Shown here piece by piece: positions 9,276 to 17,164 of a stretch of DNA of 64,000 nt (its first letter is position 1; every line of letters begins with the position of its first letter). This DNA comes from Dietzia natronolimnaea (GTDB lineage: Bacteria > Actinomycetota > Actinomycetes > Mycobacteriales > Mycobacteriaceae). The position numbers and the translations under genes are program-made. The notes beneath the pieces are model-generated. The model was not told where the DNA came from. It searched no databases and saw nothing but the letters and a program-made list of their open reading frames with translations. Where the stretch lies: positions 1 through 64,000 of the forward strand of contig NZ_NTGA01000001.1 of assembly GCF_002289575.1 (NCBI RefSeq). Direction: 5' to 3'.

Positions 9276-10226
9276 TCACACCGGGACCGCTGCGGACCCT
9301 GTGACCCGCCCCCGTCCCCGGAGTCGGATGAGGTGTCGCGCGTGCTCATCGAGAGCGTGGTCCTCCGCGCTCTCCGGGGTCCAGCGCGGCACCGGGGTGG
9401 GGGTGAGATCCGGTCCCAGCGCCGCGCACACAGCCAGACAGTGGGTCGTCAGGACCCGGTCCGGCGACGTGGGCTCACCGGACCGGACGTGGACGGACAC
9501 GTGCATGGTCTCATGGCCGGTGTGCAGGAGTCGGGCCTCGACCTCGACGACGTGGCCGATGCTCACCGGGTGGTAGAACCGCACGCCGCCGGCGTACACG
9601 GACGTACACGGGGTGCCCGACCAGTGGGTCGCGCAGAGGTTCGCGGCGTCGTCGATCCACGACATGATCCGCCCACCGTGGACGTTGCCACCCCAGTTCA
9701 CGTCAGCGGGTGCCGCGAGGAACCGCAGGGTCGACCGGGGTGCGGTCCCCTCGGTGGTGTAGCGCTGCTGTGCCATGGCGTCCTCGATGTCCCTGCGCAG
9801 CGCGATACGCATCACCGCTTCATCGGACTCGTGCACCTCCAACCGGGAGGCGGGGCGCCACGACGGCACTGGGGTGGGTCTGCCCTCGTGCATGGCGATG
9901 AAGACGACCAGACACTCTGCGCAGTGGCGGTACTCGAGCGCGACGGGATCGCAGGCCCGGACATCACACTGGATGTGCATCGAACTCGACCCGGTATGGA
10001 CGAGGCGCGCTGACACCTCGACGAGTTGCCCGGCCTCGATCGGCCGCGAGAAGCGGACGTTGCCCACGTAGGCGGTCACCGCATACCCACCCGACCACAC
10101 CGCCGCCTGGGCGTACGCGGCCTTGTCGATCCACTCGAGGATGCGGCCTGTGTGAACCTGGTTCCCGGTGCCCACGTCGGTCGGAGCGGCGAGGAATCTC
10201 AGGACGGTCTCTCGGGGAGTCTGCAC
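9276..10226 (-). CDS. acyl-CoA thioesterase, double hotdog
   Basis: The 316-residue protein is an internal duplication of a hotdog thioesterase domain, one at about residues 8-100 and one at about 165-260. Both begin with LRFLAAP and share a V-H-x-G-R-I-x-x-W-I-D segment (NQVHTGRILEWID and GNVHGGRIMSWID), typical of acyl-CoA thioesterases of the YciA/BFIT type. It would hydrolyse acyl-CoA to free acid and CoA in the cytosol; chain length is unknown. The GTG start has no clear ribosome site, so a few residues either way are possible. It lies between the two tRNA-Glu copies, opposite to the tRNA genes and in the same direction as the MFS gene. Confidence 0.85.
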   Translation of the reverse strand: MQTPRETVLRFLAAPTDVGTGNQVHTGRILEWIDKAAYAQAAVWSGGYAVTAYVGNVRFSRPIEAGQLVEVSARLVHTGSSSMHIQCDVRACDPVALEYRHCAECLVVFIAMHEGRPTPVPSWRPASRLEVHESDEAVMRIALRRDIEDAMAQQRYTTEGTAPRSTLRFLAAPADVNWGGNVHGGRIMSWIDDAANLCATHWSGTPCTSVYAGGVRFYHPVSIGHVVEVEARLLHTGHETMHVSVHVRSGEPTSPDRVLTTHCLAVCAALGPDLTPTPVPRWTPESAEDHALDEHARHLIRLRGRGRVTGSAAVPV

Positions 10227-10328
10227 GCCGGGAAAACTATCGGCGTCGCGTAACGGTGCGGTTGCGGCGGATGTGGATCTCGTGTCGGTGTGCTCACCCC
10301 GGGATGGCGACGCGGTGAGGGCGGAGCG

Positions 10329-10368
10329 GGCCCACTCAGGCCCACCTAGGCCCGCTCAGGCCCGCTCA
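10329..10368. repeat. four 10-bp tandem repeats at the MFS stop codon
   Basis: Four direct copies of GGCCC(A/G)C(T/C)(C/T)A run from 10329 to 10368. The last copy contains the stop codon of the MFS gene. The last two copies are identical and the first two differ at one to three positions. Confidence 0.85.
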
Positions 10369-11943
10369 GTCAACGGTCTCCTTGAGCGGGTCCTCGCGGA
10401 TGAACAGCAGCAGTCCGGTGGCGACCACCAGCAGGGGCACCACGACGAGGAAGATCGGCACCAGGGCGTCGTTGTAGGAACCCACGATCGCGTCGTGGAG
10501 GGGTCCGGGCAGTCCGGCGAGGATCTCGGGACTCATCGAGTTGGCCGCTCCGGAGCCGTTCGAGAACGACGTGGCCATCTCAGCCCCCTCCGGTCCCATC
10601 GCCGCCGCTGCGGCCGGGATGCGGTCGCCCATGAGATCGGACAGACGACTGACGAAGAGCGACCCCACGATGGCCGATCCCAGGGTCCCGCCGATCTGGC
10701 GGAAGAAGTTGTTGGACGCCGTGGCGGTCCCGACCATCGACACGGGAAACGAGTTCTGGACGATCAGCACGAGCAGCTGCATGCACAGGCCGAGACCGAA
10801 GCCGAAGACGAAGAGGACCACGCCGAGGTGGAGCAGGGTGTCCGTCTCCTCGAGAGTGCTGATGACAAACAGTCCCACGGCCATGATGATGCTGCCCACG
10901 ACCGGGTACCACTTGTACCGGCCGGTACGGCTCACGATGTTGCCCACGATGATGGAGGTCCCCATCATCCCCGCCATCATCGGGGTCATCATGAGGCCGG
11001 CGTGGGTGGGTCCGAGCCCGTGGACCATCTGGATGTAGGTGGGCAGGTAGGTGATGGTGCCGAACATGGCGATGCCGATGATGAGCCCCGCTGCCGTCGA
11101 GAGTGCGAAGTTGCGCTCGGCGAACAGGGTCATCGGGATCAGGGGATGCGGTGACCGCAGTTCGACCCGCACGAACGCCGCCGCGCAGACCAGGAAGAGG
11201 GCGGCGAGGCCGAGGATGACCGGGTCGGTCCAGGAGTAGCGGTTGCCGGCCCACGAGCAGACGAGGATGAGCGCCGTGGTGCCCGTGACCATGAGCACGG
11301 TGCCCGGCCAGTCGGTGCTCCGGCCGGTGCCGCGGGCGGGCAGTCTCAGGTAGAGAACCGCGACGGCGAGGGTGAGCAGGCAGATCGGCAGGTTGAACCA
11401 CAGTGCCCAGCGCCAGCCCGGGCCCTCGGTGAAGAACCCGCCCAGGAGCGGACCGAGGATCGACGAGAGCCCGAACACCGCCCCCATCACTCCCATGTAC
11501 CGACCCCTCTGACGGGCGGGGACGACGTCGGCGACGATGGCCTGGGACAGCACCATCAGGCCTCCGCCCCCCAGGCCCTGGATGGCCCGGGAGACGATGA
11601 GGACGTCGATGCTCCACGAGAGGGCTCCGAGTACGGAACCACCGAGGAACAGCAGGATGGCGGCGACGAAGAGCGGTTTGCGTCCGATCTGGTCGCCGAG
11701 CTTGCCGTACACGGGCAGCCCGATGGTCATGGTCAGGAGATAGACGGTGATGACCCAGCTCATCTTGTCGACCCCGCCGAGGTCCGCGACGATCGTGGGG
11801 AGCGCGGTGGCGAAGATCATCTGCCCCAGGGACACGATGAGCATCCCGAGCAGGAGCGAGGTGAACACCAGCGGCACGTTGTGGGACGGCGCGCGCTCGG
11901 CGGTCTCGTGACCGTCCGCCGCGAGGGTGCTGGTGTCACTCAT
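10366..11943 (-). CDS. MFS drug-efflux transporter, DHA2 (EmrB/QacA) family
   Basis: The 525-residue integral membrane protein has the 14-helix layout of proton-driven DHA2 exporters. It opens with a polar N-terminus, then TM1 (VFTSLLLGMLIVSLGQMIF) and the conserved ATALPTIVADLGG segment. The loop 2-3 motif is GKLGDQIGRKPL, and the motif C region in TM5 reads GAVFGLSSILGPLLGG. Its ATG overlaps the stop of the TetR gene (ATGA), so the pair forms one translationally coupled unit and the regulator probably controls the pump. The substrate is not readable from sequence. The unit sits between two identical tRNA-Glu genes and is absent from the mycobacterial version of this locus. Confidence 0.92.
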   Translation of the reverse strand: MSDTSTLAADGHETAERAPSHNVPLVFTSLLLGMLIVSLGQMIFATALPTIVADLGGVDKMSWVITVYLLTMTIGLPVYGKLGDQIGRKPLFVAAILLFLGGSVLGALSWSIDVLIVSRAIQGLGGGGLMVLSQAIVADVVPARQRGRYMGVMGAVFGLSSILGPLLGGFFTEGPGWRWALWFNLPICLLTLAVAVLYLRLPARGTGRSTDWPGTVLMVTGTTALILVCSWAGNRYSWTDPVILGLAALFLVCAAAFVRVELRSPHPLIPMTLFAERNFALSTAAGLIIGIAMFGTITYLPTYIQMVHGLGPTHAGLMMTPMMAGMMGTSIIVGNIVSRTGRYKWYPVVGSIIMAVGLFVISTLEETDTLLHLGVVLFVFGFGLGLCMQLLVLIVQNSFPVSMVGTATASNNFFRQIGGTLGSAIVGSLFVSRLSDLMGDRIPAAAAAMGPEGAEMATSFSNGSGAANSMSPEILAGLPGPLHDAIVGSYNDALVPIFLVVVPLLVVATGLLLFIREDPLKETVD

Positions 11944-12662
11944 GACGTGGATCCCGTCTTCTCGGAAGAGGTCGCCCGTACCGACGCCGTGTCGGTGCCC
12001 GCCCTGTCGTTGGGTGAGCTGACGAGGAGTGCGAGCTGTCGCAGGGCGAGGGCGCACTCGGAGTCGAGGTCGTCGAAGGTCGCGGCCTCCCGTGCCAGCC
12101 AGCTCGACAGGCCCAGGTTCGCCGATGCGGCCACGAGGGCGACGCACGCGCGTGCCTCGGCCTCTGCCGCGACCCCCTCGAGTCGGCGGAGATGCGGCTG
12201 GCGTTTGAAGTGCTCGGTCACCAGGTCCACCAGGCGGAGCTGGAAGCGCGAGGACGCGGTCACGCGGGCCACCCCGAGGTCGGGCTCGGCCCGGAAGATC
12301 GCGCCCCGACGGTGGGCGAGTCGCACGGTCTGGGCGTCGTTCCCGATGCGCGCGGCGGCGAATGCCGCGAGGAACAGCCGGAGGAGCGCCCCGGGCACGT
12401 CCGGGTCGGCGGCGTCGAGGAACTCGCGGCGGGGTGTCGGGGGGACGTCCCGGGGCGGGGAACCGATGACGGCGGCCTCCTTCGAGGGGACATAGTTGAA
12501 AAAGGTGCGCTTGGAGACGTGGGCCGCCGCGCAGATCTGGTCCACCGTCACGCAGTCGTATCCGTGCTCCAGGACGAGGGAGGTCGCGGCGTCTTCGATG
12601 GCCAACAGCGTGGCTCGACGCTTTCGCTCGCGCAGGGAGTCCTGGTCCGGGGGGGAGGTCAC
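11940..12662 (-). CDS. TetR-family transcriptional regulator
   Basis: The 240-residue protein has a TetR helix-turn-helix at about residues 15-60, with VTVDQICAAAHVSKRT and FFNYVPSKEA as the recognition region, and a helical ligand-binding domain after it. I chose GTG 12662. An upstream ATG at 12698 lies within a 32-bp palindrome that looks like the operator, and a TATATG hexamer at 12678-12673 is placed to start transcription just before the GTG. The stop overlaps the ATG of the MFS gene. By analogy with TetR/MFS pairs it is likely an autorepressor relieved by a substrate of the pump. Confidence 0.9.
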   Translation of the reverse strand: MTSPPDQDSLRERKRRATLLAIEDAATSLVLEHGYDCVTVDQICAAAHVSKRTFFNYVPSKEAAVIGSPPRDVPPTPRREFLDAADPDVPGALLRLFLAAFAAARIGNDAQTVRLAHRRGAIFRAEPDLGVARVTASSRFQLRLVDLVTEHFKRQPHLRRLEGVAAEAEARACVALVAASANLGLSSWLAREAATFDDLDSECALALRQLALLVSSPNDRAGTDTASVRATSSEKTGSTS

Positions 12663-12683
12663 CGGAGCAGTCCATATAGAAAG

Positions 12684-12715
12684 GTGCACCAAGTGCATAT
12701 TTGCACCTGGTGCAC
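12684..12715. promoter_or_regulatory. 32-bp palindrome, candidate TetR operator
   Basis: 28 of 32 positions are dyad-symmetric. The outer arms are GTGCACCA (12684) and TGGTGCAC (to 12715), and the inner arms GTGCA and TGCAC flank an AT centre. It lies immediately upstream of the TATATG box of the TetR gene, where a bound repressor would block the -35 region. Two half-sites per arm would suit binding of two TetR dimers. Confidence 0.7.
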
Positions 12716-12734
12716 GGGTGTCGGTGTCGTGATT

Positions 12735-12763
12735 TTGTGGTGGACCGGTGGTGTCGCTACAGT
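12735..12763 (+). promoter_or_regulatory. promoter of the second tRNA-Glu
   Basis: TTGTGG at 12735-12740 and TACAGT at 12758-12763 are 17 bp apart. Transcription would begin near 12770, a few bases before the tRNA. The second copy therefore has its own promoter. Confidence 0.65.
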
Positions 12764-12776
12764 TGACGTGTACCAG

Positions 12777-12849
12777 GCCCCCGTCGTCTAGCGGCCTAGG
12801 ACGCCGCCCTCTCACGGCGGTAGCGTGGGTTCGAATCCCATCGGGGGTA
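12777..12849 (+). tRNA. tRNA-Glu (CTC), second copy
   Basis: All 73 bases match the copy at 9135, including anticodon CTC and the acceptor arm. The GTACA after the T arm is also shared, but the flanks differ on both sides beyond a few bases. Confidence 0.96.
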
Positions 12850-12861
12850 CATGAGCGACAG

Positions 12862-12895
12862 GTCCCGGTTCCTCGCGAGAGCGAGGAGCCGGGAC
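12862..12895 (+). terminator. terminator of the second tRNA-Glu
   Basis: Arms 12862-12876 and 12881-12895 form a 15-bp stem with one T-G pair and a GAGA tetraloop, 12 bases after the tRNA. Its sequence is unrelated to the terminator of the first copy. Confidence 0.85.
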
Positions 12896-12928
12896 ATCGC
12901 GTTTGTCGGGGCGTGAGACGATTTGCCC

Positions 12929-13777
12929 GTGAACTCTCGTCGCGACGTCCTCCGGGTGGCCCTCGGCGCCGGACTCGGGCTCGCGGGCCTGACCGCCTGC
13001 GGGCCGGGTGGCGGGACGACGAGCCCGGCCACCACGTCGAGGGACCCGTTGGCCCCGCCGAGTCCCGTCCGCACCCCGACCGACGACCCGCCCGTCCGGC
13101 GTGTCATCGCCCTCTCGTCCGCGGACCTGGACGCCCTGGTGGCGCTGGGGATGGAGCCGGAGGCGGCCTGGGCCGTGGACGGCACGGGCCCCCGGCCCTG
13201 GCGGGACCGTCCCTCCCCGCCCGCGCCGGACTGGGGCGGGCCGGGGTTGCCGAGTCTGCGTTCCCTCCTGCCGTTCGGGGCCGACGCCTTCGCTCTCGCC
13301 GCGGCCGACGTCTCCGAGGCGCAGCTGAGAGGGTACGAACAGCTCGCCACGGTCATCGCCGACCCCGACGGGCGTCCGGGCTGGCGGCGGCACCTCGAGT
13401 TGGTGGCCGAGGCCGTCCACCGCGACCCGACCCGGGTTGCCGCGTCCGCCAAGGAGGCACTGGACGGGTGGGCGGAAGGCCAGCGGCGGCTCGGAGTGGA
13501 GGCGCTCGCCGTCGTCGTCGGGACCGGCGCGCGCCCCGACACCCCGGTCGCCACCCTCGACGGACGGTCGCCGCTCGCAGACGAGATACGCGAGCTGGGA
13601 TTCGACATCGTGTCCCACCGGGAGCCCGTCCCGTATCGACAGCTCAGGCGGCCGGGCGTCCAGGTGGTCAGGGTGGATCCGCGCGACGACGACCTCGTGG
13701 CGGCGGTCCGGCAACCGAGCGTGAGCAGCCTCCCGTGGGCGCTCGGCCGTCTGGTCGAGGGCCGGCGGCCGGCCTAG
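12929..13777 (+). CDS. secreted lipoprotein, FecB/BtuF-like binding fold
   Basis: This 282-residue protein has an export signal with a twin arginine (SRRDVLRVALG) and a lipobox L21-T-A-C24, so it should be anchored to the outer face of the membrane. The mature part starts with a Thr/Pro-rich linker to about residue 50. It then resembles periplasmic binding proteins for siderophores, haem or cobalamin: VIALSSADLDALVALGMEP, then LPSLRSLLPFGADAFALA. No permease or ATPase gene is near, so it is an orphan. GTG 12929 is chosen; a TTG two codons earlier is possible. No ribosome site is visible. The ligand is unknown, and the isochorismate synthase 5.6 kb away is at best a weak hint. Confidence 0.72.
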   Translation: MNSRRDVLRVALGAGLGLAGLTACGPGGGTTSPATTSRDPLAPPSPVRTPTDDPPVRRVIALSSADLDALVALGMEPEAAWAVDGTGPRPWRDRPSPPAPDWGGPGLPSLRSLLPFGADAFALAAADVSEAQLRGYEQLATVIADPDGRPGWRRHLELVAEAVHRDPTRVAASAKEALDGWAEGQRRLGVEALAVVVGTGARPDTPVATLDGRSPLADEIRELGFDIVSHREPVPYRQLRRPGVQVVRVDPRDDDLVAAVRQPSVSSLPWALGRLVEGRRPA

Positions 13778-13805
13778 GTGGTCGGGGCGACCTGGGCGCA
13801 CGGGC

Positions 13806-14507
13806 CTACAACCGCTTGTGGATCGCCTCCGCGGCGGCCAGGAGGTCGGCCGCCCAGCGCACCCCGGGGCGTCGACCGATGCGGTCCACCGGGCCCGAGA
13901 CGGAGATCGCGGCCACGACGCTGCCCGCCGAGTCCCTGATCGGAGCCGAGATGGAGGCGACACCGGCCTCTCGCTCGGCGATGGACTGAGCCCACCCGCG
14001 TCGCCGTACCTCGGCCAGCTGCCGCTCGGTGTAGGTGGCGTCCGCCAGGAGGGCGCGCTGGGTGGTGGGGTCGGCCCACGCGGCCAGGACCTTCGCTCCC
14101 GACCCCCTGCTCATGGGCAGGATGGCCCCCACGGGGACGGTGTCCCGCAGGCCGGTGGGGGGCTCGGCCGAGGCCACGCAGATCCTCCGGTCGCCGTCGC
14201 GGCGGTACACCTGGACGCTCTCCTCCGTCGCCTCGCGCAGGCGCGGGAGAACGCTGGACGCCGCTTCCGCCAGGGAGTCGGCGGCGTGGGAGGCGAGTTT
14301 CGCCAGCCCGGGGCCGAGGCTCCACACCCCGGCGTCGTTCCGGGACAGGAGCTGGTGGATCTCGAGGCCCACCGCGAGCCGATGGGCGGTGGCCCGGGGG
14401 AGTCCGGTGCGCTCGCAGAGGTCGGCGAGGACACACGGTTGCTCGGCCACCGCGTGGAGCACCGTCATGGCTTTGTCGAGGACTCCGATCCCGCTATACT
14501 GTCTCAC
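13806..14507 (-). CDS. IclR-family regulator next to leuCD (LtbR-like)
   Basis: The 233-residue protein has the IclR winged helix at about 5-65 (LADLCERTGLPRATAHRL as the recognition region) and the C-terminal effector domain (GSGAKVLAAWAD, then AGVASISAPIRD). GTG 14507 gives the N-terminus VRQYSGIGVLDKAMTVLHA. It lies six bases after a TATAGT box without a ribosome site, so the mRNA is probably leaderless. An ATG at 14543 would precede the promoter. The orthologue in Corynebacterium glutamicum is LtbR, a repressor of leuB and leuCD, and Rv2989 has the same position. Control of leuCD is therefore likely. Confidence 0.92.
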   Translation of the reverse strand: MRQYSGIGVLDKAMTVLHAVAEQPCVLADLCERTGLPRATAHRLAVGLEIHQLLSRNDAGVWSLGPGLAKLASHAADSLAEAASSVLPRLREATEESVQVYRRDGDRRICVASAEPPTGLRDTVPVGAILPMSRGSGAKVLAAWADPTTQRALLADATYTERQLAEVRRRGWAQSIAEREAGVASISAPIRDSAGSVVAAISVSGPVDRIGRRPGVRWAADLLAAAEAIHKRL

Positions 14508-14521
14508 AGTTCGACTATAGC
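14473..14521. promoter_or_regulatory. overlapping iclR/leuC promoters and operator
   Basis: For leuC, TTGTCG (14473-14478) and TATACT (14495-14500) have a 16-bp spacer. For iclR, TATAGT lies on the minus strand at 14519-14514. Both would start transcripts near 14507, so each -10 box lies inside the transcribed start of the other. A perfect inverted repeat ACTGT-CTC-ACAGT (14498-14510) covers both start points, and the outer arms GCTATA and TATAGC make a 29-bp dyad from 14493 to 14521. Confidence 0.65.
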
Positions 14522-14577
14522 GTCCTACATGGTGAGAATCCATCGGTTCGTCACCCGGGGCGGGTACTGGAGGCGTG

Positions 14578-16044
14578 ATGAGTGTGACACCGTCCGGAGG
14601 CGCCCGGGGCCGAACCCTGGCGGAGAAGGTGTGGGACGACCACGTAGTGGTCAGGGGCGAGGGGGAGGGCGAAGCCCGGCAACCGGACCTCATCTACATC
14701 GATCTCCACCTCATCCACGAGGTCACCAGCCCTCAGGCCTTCGACGGGTTGCGACTGGCGGGCCGCGGTCTGCGTCGCCCGGACCTCACCCTCGCGACAG
14801 AGGACCACAACGTCCCGACCGACCTCGTCGGCGGCGCCGTCGACCTCATCGCCGACCGCGTCTCGCGCACCCAGATCGAGACGCTGCGCACCAACTGCGA
14901 GGAGTTCGGCGTCCGGGCGTACCCGATGGGTGATCCGGGGCAGGGCATCGTCCACATCATCGGGCCCCAGCTCGGACTGACCCAGCCCGGCATGACGGTC
15001 GTGTGCGGCGACTCCCACACCTCCACGCACGGTGCCTTCGGCTCCATCGCGATGGGTATCGGGACGTCCGAGGTCGAGCACGTCATGGCCACCCAGACGC
15101 TCTCGCTTCGGCCGTTCCGGACCATGGCCGTCACCGTCACCGGCGAACTGCAGCCGGGGGTCTCGGCCAAGGATCTCATCCTCGCGGTGATCGCCCAGAT
15201 CGGGACCGGTGGGGGGCAGGGGCACATCATCGAGTACCGCGGGGAGGCCATCGAGAAGCTGTCGATGGAGGCGCGGATGACCATCTGCAACATGAGCATC
15301 GAGGCCGGCGCCCGGGCCGGGATGATCGCCCCGGACCAGACGACCTACGACTACCTCCAAGGGCGCCCCCACGCCCCGGCGGGCGACGAGTGGGACGCCG
15401 CGGTCGACTACTGGAACGGTCTGAAGACCGACGACGACGCGGTGTTCGACACCGAGGTGGTGATCGACGGCTCGGCCCTCACCCCGTTCGTCACCTGGGG
15501 GACCAACCCCGGTCAAGGGGCGCCCCTCGGGTCCGCCGTCCCGCATCCGGAGTCCTTCGGGGACGAGAGCGACCGGGTCGCCGCCGAGGGTGCGCTCGAG
15601 TACATGGATCTGGAGGCCGGGACACCCCTGCGTGAGATCGCAGTGGACGTGGTCTTCGTGGGGTCGTGCACCAACGGACGCATCGAGGACCTCAGGACGG
15701 TGGCGGAGATCATCGACGGCCGCGAGGTCGCCGACGGCGTACGGATGCTGGTCGTCCCGGGATCGATGCAGGTGCGTCAGTTGGCGGAGCAGGAGGGCCT
15801 GGACGAGGTGTTCACCGCGTTCGGCGCCGAATGGCGTCAACCGGGCTGCTCGATGTGTCTCGGGATGAACCCGGACTCGCTGGAGCCGGGTCAGCGCTGC
15901 GCCTCGACCTCCAACCGCAACTTCGAGGGTCGTCAGGGCAAGGGCGGCCGGACCCATCTCGTCAGCCCGGCGGTCGCCGCGGCCACCGCCGTCGTCGGGC
16001 GGCTGGCCTCGCCCGCAGATCTCGAGCCCGCGAAGGGGGCATGA
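14578..16044 (+). CDS. leuC: 3-isopropylmalate dehydratase, large subunit
   Basis: LeuC forms, with LeuD, the [4Fe-4S] isomerase that converts 2-isopropylmalate to 3-isopropylmalate. The 488-residue protein has aconitase-family landmarks: [14 protein letters not shown], the cluster cysteines in [13 protein letters not shown] and the [10 protein letters not shown] segment, and the terminal [20 protein letters not shown] 14578 follows GGAGG at 14569-14573; the GTG one codon earlier would be too close to it. The stop overlaps an ATG that begins the leuD frame. A 70-nt leader separates the predicted transcript start from the gene, and I see no leucine-rich leader peptide in it. Confidence 0.96.
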   Translation: MSVTPSGGARGRTLAEKVWDDHVVVRGEGEGEARQPDLIYIDLHLIHEVTSPQAFDGLRLAGRGLRRPDLTLATEDHNVPTDLVGGAVDLIADRVSRTQIETLRTNCEEFGVRAYPMGDPGQGIVHIIGPQLGLTQPGMTVVCGDSHTSTHGAFGSIAMGIGTSEVEHVMATQTLSLRPFRTMAVTVTGELQPGVSAKDLILAVIAQIGTGGGQGHIIEYRGEAIEKLSMEARMTICNMSIEAGARAGMIAPDQTTYDYLQGRPHAPAGDEWDAAVDYWNGLKTDDDAVFDTEVVIDGSALTPFVTWGTNPGQGAPLGSAVPHPESFGDESDRVAAEGALEYMDLEAGTPLREIAVDVVFVGSCTNGRIEDLRTVAEIIDGREVADGVRMLVVPGSMQVRQLAEQEGLDEVFTAFGAEWRQPGCSMCLGMNPDSLEPGQRCASTSNRNFEGRQGKGGRTHLVSPAVAAATAVVGRLASPADLEPAKGA

Positions 16045-16049
16045 TCCAC

Positions 16050-16655
16050 ATGGAGCCGATCACCACCCACACCGGCATCGGGGCCCCGCTGCACCGGTCC
16101 AACGTGGACACCGACCAGATCATCCCCGCCGAGTACCTCAAGCGCGTCACACGCACCGGGTTCGAGGACGGGCTCTTCTCGTCCTGGCGAGGAGGCGAAC
16201 CCGACTTCGTCCTCAACCGCGCTCCGTACGACCGGGCGTCCGTGCTCGTCGCGGGCCCGGACTTCGGCACCGGCTCGTCCCGCGAGCACGCGGTGTGGGC
16301 CCTGAAGGACTTCGGTTTCCGCGTGGTCATCTCCTCGCGGTTCGCCGACATCTTCCGGGGCAACTCGGGCAAGTCCGGTCTGGTGGCCGCACAGGTCGAA
16401 CAGCAGAACGTCGATCTCTTGTGGAAGATAATGGACGAGCGACCGGGGATCGAGCTGACCGTGGACCTCGGGTCCAGGACCGTGACCGCGGGCGACCTGA
16501 CCGTCCCGTTCGAGATCGACGACTACACCCGGTGGCGTCTCATGGAGGGGCTGGACGACATCGGTCTCACGCTCCGGAAAGCGGAGGCGATCGCCGCGTT
16601 CGAGGAGCGTCGACCGTCGTTCAAGCCGGTCACCACCGTGCCCGACCGGGGGTGA
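16050..16655 (+). CDS. leuD: 3-isopropylmalate dehydratase, small subunit
   Basis: LeuD is the swivel domain subunit that completes the LeuC active site. The 201-residue protein starts [24 protein letters not shown] and contains [18 protein letters not shown], the substrate-contacting loop. I chose ATG 16050 because homologues start there and the GGGGG run upstream is then about ten bases away. ATG 16041 overlaps the leuC stop (ATGA) and would add three residues (MIH). Either way the two subunits are translationally coupled. The C-terminus ends in a short, poorly conserved tail. Confidence 0.95.
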   Translation: MEPITTHTGIGAPLHRSNVDTDQIIPAEYLKRVTRTGFEDGLFSSWRGGEPDFVLNRAPYDRASVLVAGPDFGTGSSREHAVWALKDFGFRVVISSRFADIFRGNSGKSGLVAAQVEQQNVDLLWKIMDERPGIELTVDLGSRTVTAGDLTVPFEIDDYTRWRLMEGLDDIGLTLRKAEAIAAFEERRPSFKPVTTVPDRG

Positions 16656-16774
16656 CCGGCGGATCGCGTCGGCCCGTCCGGAACGGCCCCCGAGCCAGCA
16701 ACGTGTGAGTATGCTTATCTTTATGTGGCGCGGTGCTCTGCCGCGTCGGCGTACTCACCTCTAGGGGGACACCC
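16656..16774 (+). promoter_or_regulatory. leuD-hupB gap with likely hupB promoter
   Basis: This 119-bp gap contains an AT-rich patch at 16709-16725, unusual against the surrounding GC content. It carries -10-like hexamers TATGCT (16710-16715) and TATCTT (16716-16721). No convincing -35 box lies upstream. Confidence 0.45.
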
Positions 16775-17155
16775 GTGAACAAGGCCGATCTGATCGCCGA
16801 GCTGGCGGAACGTATGGACGGAGACCAGCAGCTCGCCACAGAGGCGTTGGAGAACACTCTCGACATCATCGTGCGGGCGGTGGCGGCGGGTGAGTCGATC
16901 ACCATCATGGGATTCGGCATCTTCGAGAAGCGCGCGCGTGCGGCCAGGGTCGCGCGCAACCCGCACACCGGTGAGTCCATTCCGGTGCCGCCCACCTACT
17001 CACCGGCGTTCCGGCCCGGTCAGTACTTCAAGTCCGTCGTGCAGGGCACCGAGACGCTCCCCGAGGGCCGCCTCGCGGCGAAGCGCACCAGCTCGCATCA
17101 GTCCTTCGGCGGGGTCGGCAAGAACGGCGTGAACCGCCGCGACAAGGTCGGCTGA
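16775..17155 (+). CDS. hupB: DNA-binding protein HU
   Basis: HU is the dimeric nucleoid protein that bends DNA. The 126-residue chain starts MNKADLIAELAERM and has the DNA-embracing arm IMGFGIFEKRARAARVARNPHTGESI in the usual place. The HU fold ends near residue 90 and is followed by about 35 residues (SVVQGTETLPEG to the KVG end). The long lysine/alanine/proline tail of mycobacterial HupB (over 100 residues) is missing; only a short mildly basic tail remains. GTG 16775 is supported by AGGGGG six bases upstream. Confidence 0.94.
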   Translation: MNKADLIAELAERMDGDQQLATEALENTLDIIVRAVAAGESITIMGFGIFEKRARAARVARNPHTGESIPVPPTYSPAFRPGQYFKSVVQGTETLPEGRLAAKRTSSHQSFGGVGKNGVNRRDKVG

Positions 17156-17164
17156 GCAGCCGCC

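Noticed and set aside
10329-10368. CRISPR array
   Set aside because: The 10-bp repeats are directly tandem with no spacers and there are no cas genes in the window.
9208-12776. Prophage or integrative element between the two tRNA-Glu genes
   Set aside because: No integrase, phage or conjugation gene, and the tRNA copies are complete genes with separate promoters and terminators rather than an att fragment.
14529-14600. Possible leucine leader peptide before leuC
   Set aside because: The frame from ATG 14529 ([16 protein letters not shown]) has no leucine codon and no attenuator hairpin pair.
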